Shown here: positions 59,105 to 64,000 of the stretch, in pieces
How positions within the stretch are numbered: the first letter of the stretch is position 1
How the letters are laid out: every line of letters begins with the position of its first letter
From: Verpa conica
Lineage: Eukaryota > Ascomycota > Pezizomycetes > Pezizales > Morchellaceae
Direction of reading: 5' to 3'
Assembly: GCA_033030425.1 (NCBI GenBank)
Contig: JAUFSD010000013.1
Location: 1,116,001-1,180,000 of the forward strand
DNA: 64,000 bases
Position numbers and translations under genes: made by a program
Notes under the pieces: model-generated
Seen by the model: only the letters and a program-made list of their open reading frames with translations
What the model was told of the DNA's origin: nothing
Databases searched by the model: none

Positions 59105-59219
59105 GTTCGGTCATAGAACGATGAAAATGGAGCATCCCGTCCGCTCTGCTGTACCCAATCATCGTATCGCCTAGTTAGTACTGCGGTGGGTGACCACGTG
59201 GGAATCTTAGGTACTGAAC
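59105..59219 (+). rRNA. 5S ribosomal RNA
   Basis: 115-nt 5S rRNA. The terminal stem GTTCGGT/ACTGAAC pairs over seven positions. Helix II ACGATGA/TCATCGT and helix III AGCA/TGCT also pair. The invariant segments CCCGTCCGCTCTGC and GTTAGTACTGCGGTGGGTGACC are present. The latter includes the internal C-box region of TFIIIA binding. Helix II differs from the Neurospora sequence but keeps pairing, which argues for a working gene rather than a relic. A TTTT run follows about 10 nt after the end as a Pol III stop. Standing alone among protein genes is normal for Pezizomycotina, where 5S genes are dispersed. Confidence 0.87.
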
Positions 59220-60525
59220 TCATTCTCTTTTGCAGATAATTCTTTTAAAAATTTCTCATCTCGCGTTTTGTGGGTGTTGTGGGCTGTCTTGTGTTCTGCT
59301 GACTGTATGTCGACCAACCAATGATGACACAAAACTGCAGATGAATTTCTTTGCGGCCTGGGGTCACATAGCTATGTATAAATAATCTCAACTAGCCATG
59401 TACGCTAGTGGGGCGTCACAGTGTTCAGTTTTGGTGACGGAGGTTTGGTGGTCGTTATCCCAGATACTGGCTCTCTAAAGGCAACACGCCAAGAGTTTAT
59501 ATAAGCTTCAGACAACTTTCTTACTGGCCCAACTTTACAGAGAAATTGATTGTCAAAAACTTCCCTAACCACTAGTAATATATCCCTAGCCCCCCCCGTT
59601 ACTCTATCCTATCATAAACCAGCAAGCCATTAACTAAAGCATCGATTCATTCATTTCCTAGAATCCCGTTCTATCTACTATCTCATCACTCTCAAAAAAA
59701 AAAATTTACTCAACTTTCTTTCCAAAAACAAAAAAAGAAAAGAAAAAAGAAAAAAAATTACTTCCAATGCTTTACTAATATACACTTTTTTTCTTTTTTC
59801 TCAAAAAAAAAAAAAAACGAAATACAGGACCACGCCTTGAATTAGACAAAAAAAACTTCACATCTCTTCCCCCCCCTTATTCATGACTTAACTATCTGAA
59901 ATAAAAGCAAAAATTGAGAAACTAACTGAAATATAGGGGCATGGGGGAAAGGGGGGGGGGTAGGAAATAATGTAGAGGGTGTAATAGGGGGGAGCTAGGG
60001 GGGGGCATGACATAGAAACATCTGATATCACATGATGGAGTTAGATAGACAAAGTGGATGCGTGAAGAAGAGAGGATGAGAGAGAGGAAAGGCGAGAAAA
60101 GGGAACACAGATCACCCATGGGGACCATCATCACGTTGCATACTTGAATAGTAAAAGAAAGCGGAATCCACACATACACTCAAGGAAATACATCAGACTC
60201 AGTCAAACTAGGACGAAAACACCAGTAGGAAAAAGAGTTAAGAATATAGTGTGAAGAGAAGGGAACACCAGAGGTTACTAGGTAATAATACTAAAAAAAG
60301 ACCAAGAAAAAAACAACCCAATTTTCATTTTTGCTTCCTTCCCCTCGTTTCCGACAGAAATACCATTTCAATCAGAAATAACAAAAAAAGGAGAATGAAA
60401 AATATAAAGAGATGATTGAAAAAACCAGTTATTTCGCACAAGGTAGGTCGCTTCTGCGCCCACGCACTAAAGAGAACCCTTATCGACTCCACCCTCCTCT
60501 ATACTTCTATCCCACACCCAAACGA
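59220..60525. other. Intergenic region with A and G tracts
   Basis: No supported gene. Mixed A/T homopolymer clusters at 59690-59815 and G-rich runs at 59940-60010. A minus-strand ORF at 59922-60179 is low-complexity. Confidence 0.6.
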
Positions 60526-63500
60526 CTATGACAACTTTGCCACATCCATAATCTCACCCAACTTCTTCGCATCACTCTCCTCCTTAACTCTCACAGAGTA
60601 CCGTTTGGTTTTCCCTCCAGGCAGGAACTCAACAATAGACACGATCTTCCCTTCTTTGTTACCAAGGCCATAAGTCACCTCCTTCACCAGTCCGACATTA
60701 AGCACGACCTTTCCGCTCTCTGTTCGCGTTATTACTCTCGCCTTTCCAGTGATACGGTTCTTCAACACTCTCAACGTTCCAACACCGGCCTTCTTCGGCT
60801 CAGCGCCAGAAATAACTTCATAGATAATTGCCCGCACTTGGAACTGAGAGTCTTCGTCCTCCTCACCTGGACCCTGCGCGGAGAGATCAACTTCGTTCTT
60901 GGCAAGGTGCGCGTTATCGTTCGGTTCCGATGAGTCCCCAGCAGCCGTTGATGGGGCGCTCGATTCTGGGATCGAGATCGGCCCGCTCGGCTTAGTTGTG
61001 CCGTTTCCACCGAAGGAAAACCCAACCTCAGACTTAACTCCAGGTGTGCCGAAAAGTGATGATGTCCCTGATGCACCGGGGGTGCTAGCAGTGCTGGAGG
61101 TAGTGGACCCAGTGCCAAAGAGGCCTTTTGGTGCATCGGATTTGGAGCCAAATATTGAACCATTGGTACCATTGGTCTCGAACTTGACACCCTTGTCGGG
61201 AGACCAAGTCTGGTCCAGTCTGCTGGAAAACAAACTGCCACTGGGGGAGGACTTAACCGAATTCGAGAAGATAGACCCAGAAGAAGCAGACTCCGTTTTT
61301 GGTTCTGTGATGCGGCCGAATAAACTACCAGCGGCAGGAGCAGAAGATGGTTCATCGTCATCCTCGTCACCATGATCTTTTTCTGAGGGATCTGGTGTAT
61401 GCGACTGGAAGGGATTCACAAAGCCACCATTATTGGTAGAAGCGTTAGGAGAGTCGAAAATGCTGCTACCTATTAAAGATATTAGCTTTAAATTCTAGGC
61501 CATACATTGGAAAGAGTCTTGACATACCTTTCTTCTCTTCCACTTTTTTCTCGGTCGCAGCACTAGGAGGATTGAAGCCGAATAATGGTGCCGATGCTAA
61601 CTTCGGGCCTGATGTGAAAGATGGGGTGACTGCTGGAGGCGCGAATCCGTGGGTTGGCTTGTCGGCTAGCTTGTAAGCACCTGAGCTTGATGTAGAGCTA
61701 CCACCAATGATGGATGCGAGGGCCTTTGAGGAGTCGGATCCTGAAGATTTCACGTCTGTGGTGGTGGGTCAATGTTAGAATAGACTGAAAAATGATTATG
61801 ATTGCCCTAGGCGTCCGGAAGAACTCATAGTTGGAAAGGTGGGGAAGAAAGGGGGAGTGTAGGACCGCAAAATTAAGATGGTGGAAGCTCAGGCAGAGGT
61901 AGGGTTGTTGCCAAAGTGAGTATGCGTAGATAGGTTTGTTGTATGATGTTGGCAAGGAACCGGGGAACCGATGCTCCCACTCCGTCCAGCTGCCTTCCCG
62001 CCATAAAAGACGAGAAGTATCACAAAGGCCAGCCAAAGCAACGAAAAAAACGTCACATCACCAAATCACCAAAAACCATCTACGCAAATCACCCTAGGAA
62101 ACACCTTGTTTCCTCTATCCAAATAAAGAAAGAAAAAGGATGTAATAAGAGAAAAATAAAAGGAGCTTAGAAAAAATGCCTAATTACCTTCGCCATTACC
62201 CTTAGATCGTTTCCCGCCACCACCTTGGGTTTCGTTGTCATCATAGGAGCTACTACCCCTCTTACTAGAAACACCTGGGCCTGACTTTACTTCTGCACTA
62301 GCACCCTTATAGCGCTCCCCATTCTGCTGACATTCCCTAATTCTCTCAGACTCTTTGATATAAATTTCACAGGCCGCACTCCAATCGCCCATTTGGTCTG
62401 CTTTCTTCAAGCCTTCCAAGAAGCTGTGATTCAGAGCACGCAGTGCAAAGAGATTGTAGTATTCATTAAGTTGAGCTGTTGTCCACAGGGTAGCGTCAGA
62501 GGGGAGTGGTGGTGATGGTGTTCTAATATTCGTAGTTGTGGTTGTGGAATTTGTGGTTGTAGGAGCAAACACATGAGGAATAGACTGATTTGGGGCTGCT
62601 GCCGCAAATTTAGATGTACCAAATCCAGAAAAGGTATTTGTGTTATTGACTGGTTGTTCGAAAACAGCAGGTGATTTAGGCGGTGAAGGATTTTCATCCA
62701 TAATATCATCATCCTTCTTCTCGGCAGCGGGTGCACTAGGGGTACCAAACGAGAATGGTGACTGCACCTTTGGTACCTCTTTGACCGGCTCCTGCTTCTT
62801 CTCAGTTGCAGCCCCAAAACCAAATAGCGGCTTACTCGGCCCCTCTTCCTTCTCTGTCGGGGTACCAAACCCACCAAAACATGGTTGCTGAGGTGTTTCC
62901 GGTTTGCTACCCCCAAACCCAAATAGTGACTTTGGTGGCTCCTGCTTAGGGGTTCCAGGCTCGTTGTTCCCAAATCCACCAAATAGTGGTTTATTCTGTT
63001 CTTGTTCCTTAGGCGGCTGCCCAAAAAAATTGGTAGTAGCCGGGGCCGGGGCCGGAGACCCAAAGAGGCCATTAGCAGTTGGTTCTGGGCTAGGTGTCGG
63101 CTTTGATGGAGCAAACAAATTCGCAGAAGTAGGCTCCGGAGAAGCCGAAGGGCGCCCGAACAAGGACGAACCCTGAGACTCTGCAGGCTTTGTGAACAAA
63201 GATGAACCTTGCGATTCTGCAGGTTTCCCAAACAACAATGAACCCTGTGAATCTAATGTCTTTCCAAACAAAGATGGGCCAGCTGGGGGTGGTTGGGTTG
63301 GAGTAGAGGAGGTAAATGTAAAGGATGGAGGTGCTGGGGTCGCAGTGACCGGTGCGGATTGAGGCTCGGGGGTCTTCTCAGGCGCAGGGCTAGGTGCACC
63401 AAAGTAACTACCCGTACCTGCAGCAGAAGCAGTAGTGGTAGAAGTACCAAATGTGAATGAAGAGGTTGCCGGGGGCGTAACAGCGGAAGTCCCAGCACTA

Positions 63501-64000
63501 TTAGTCCCAAAGGTGAAAGATGAAGACCCAGCAGGCTTGTTATCGCCGCCAAACATTGGCGGAGCCGTGTTCCCACCAAAGTTAAACGACGACGGTGCCT
63601 TACTGAAGCTTGTCACTGCGGGCTGTGTAGAAGCCGCATTGCTGGTACTGCTCCCAAACGTGAATCCACCTGATGCCGGAGCGGGAGAGGCGCTGCCATT
63701 GTTATTGTTATTTCCAAACATTCCGCCAGTCGACGAATTCTGCGGCGCCGGGCTCCCAAACAGACCTCCTCCTACCTGCGAACTACCAAACATCCCTCCA
63801 CCATTTGTGGTTGATGATGCTGGTACTAGCGATCCAAACGGATTCACCTTTGGTTGCTCCGGCGCATTGCTATTGCTGCCGAAGCCGAAGCCGCCTGTCG
63901 CGTTCCCACCGAAAGACGGAGTAGTTGGCGCAGCATTAGGTGTTCCAAACCCAGAAAACCCACCACCCATCCCCCCATCAGGTTGCGATGTACCATTCGC
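60526..64000 (-). CDS. FG-repeat nucleoporin with RanBP1-like domain, Nup2/Nup50 type (5' part beyond window)
   Basis: Nuclear basket component that helps recycle importins through Ran-GTP. Three exons inside the window: beyond 64000 to 62188, 61755-61528 and 61469-60526 (phases agree: GAA G|AC, AAA G|GT). The first exon has dozens of FG/GLFG/SFTFG motifs in a Ser/Pro/Thr/Gly/Asn-rich sequence, still open at the window edge. A folded helical segment (LWTTAQLNEYYNLFALRALNHSFLEGLKKADQMGDWSAACEIYIKESERI) follows. The last exon ends in a RanBP1-like domain, about 110 residues, with VRAIIYEVISG, GVGTLRVLKN and GKTKRYSVRVK. The 432-nt intron 61756-62187 is far longer than the others here. Ran-binding plus FG repeats points to Nup2; the N-terminal importin-binding part is outside the window. 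Confidence 0.85.

Overview
The window is nuclear DNA of a filamentous ascomycete (Pezizomycotina). The evidence is short introns of about 45-60 nt with CTAAC/CTGAC branch sites, a SLN1-type hybrid histidine kinase, a CFEM protein, an AA11-type LPMO, CBM19-like chitin-binding domains, a NACHT-ankyrin NLR, and a lone dispersed 5S rRNA gene. I cannot name the species. Gene density is low: about 20 genes in 64 kb, separated by AT-rich spacers with many homopolymer tracts. No intact transposon is visible.

Layout. At 0-5 kb, a zinc-free quinone oxidoreductase (5' end unresolved) converges on a P-loop ATPase with an RGG and polyglutamine tail. At 6-8 kb there are two small ORFs: an acidic hypothetical protein and a minimal RING protein. 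At 9-11.3 kb lies a TM9SF/EMP70 protein with an apparent one-base frameshift. At 12.5-13.2 kb is a CFEM surface protein. At 14-18.6 kb is a hydrolase-NACHT-ankyrin NLR that splices cleanly but carries two in-frame stops, so it is a probable pseudogene. At 19.7-23.8 kb is a complete six-exon SLN1 osmosensor kinase. From 23.8 to 30.3 kb no gene could be supported. From 30 to 49 kb come a four-TM MARVEL-like protein, a SAM methyltransferase, a double-CBM19 secreted protein, an MFS monocarboxylate-type transporter, a fungal membrane protein, an RRT8/LDS-type outer-spore-wall protein and a small secreted cysteine-rich protein. From 49.7 to 50.7 kb is an F-box/ankyrin relic. From 52 to 59 kb come a second MARVEL-like protein, a pair of related unknown genes, the LPMO, a conserved unknown protein and the 5S gene. 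From 60.5 kb to the window end is the 3' part of an FG-repeat nucleoporin with a C-terminal RanBP1-like domain.

The most notable result is not a gene. A gapped motif, CGAGTGAY-N5-RTG (usually followed by A), occurs 18 times exactly and twice with one mismatch, on both strands, almost always between genes. About 0.1 exact hits are expected by chance. Six copies lie within about 330 bp upstream of a gene start, five of them in the same orientation as the gene, and one sits 32 bp upstream of the 5S gene. It looks like a two-part protein-binding site. I do not recognise the factor.

Exon structures were deduced by hand from splice consensus, reading phase and family similarity. Reading phase closes across the full structures unless stated otherwise.
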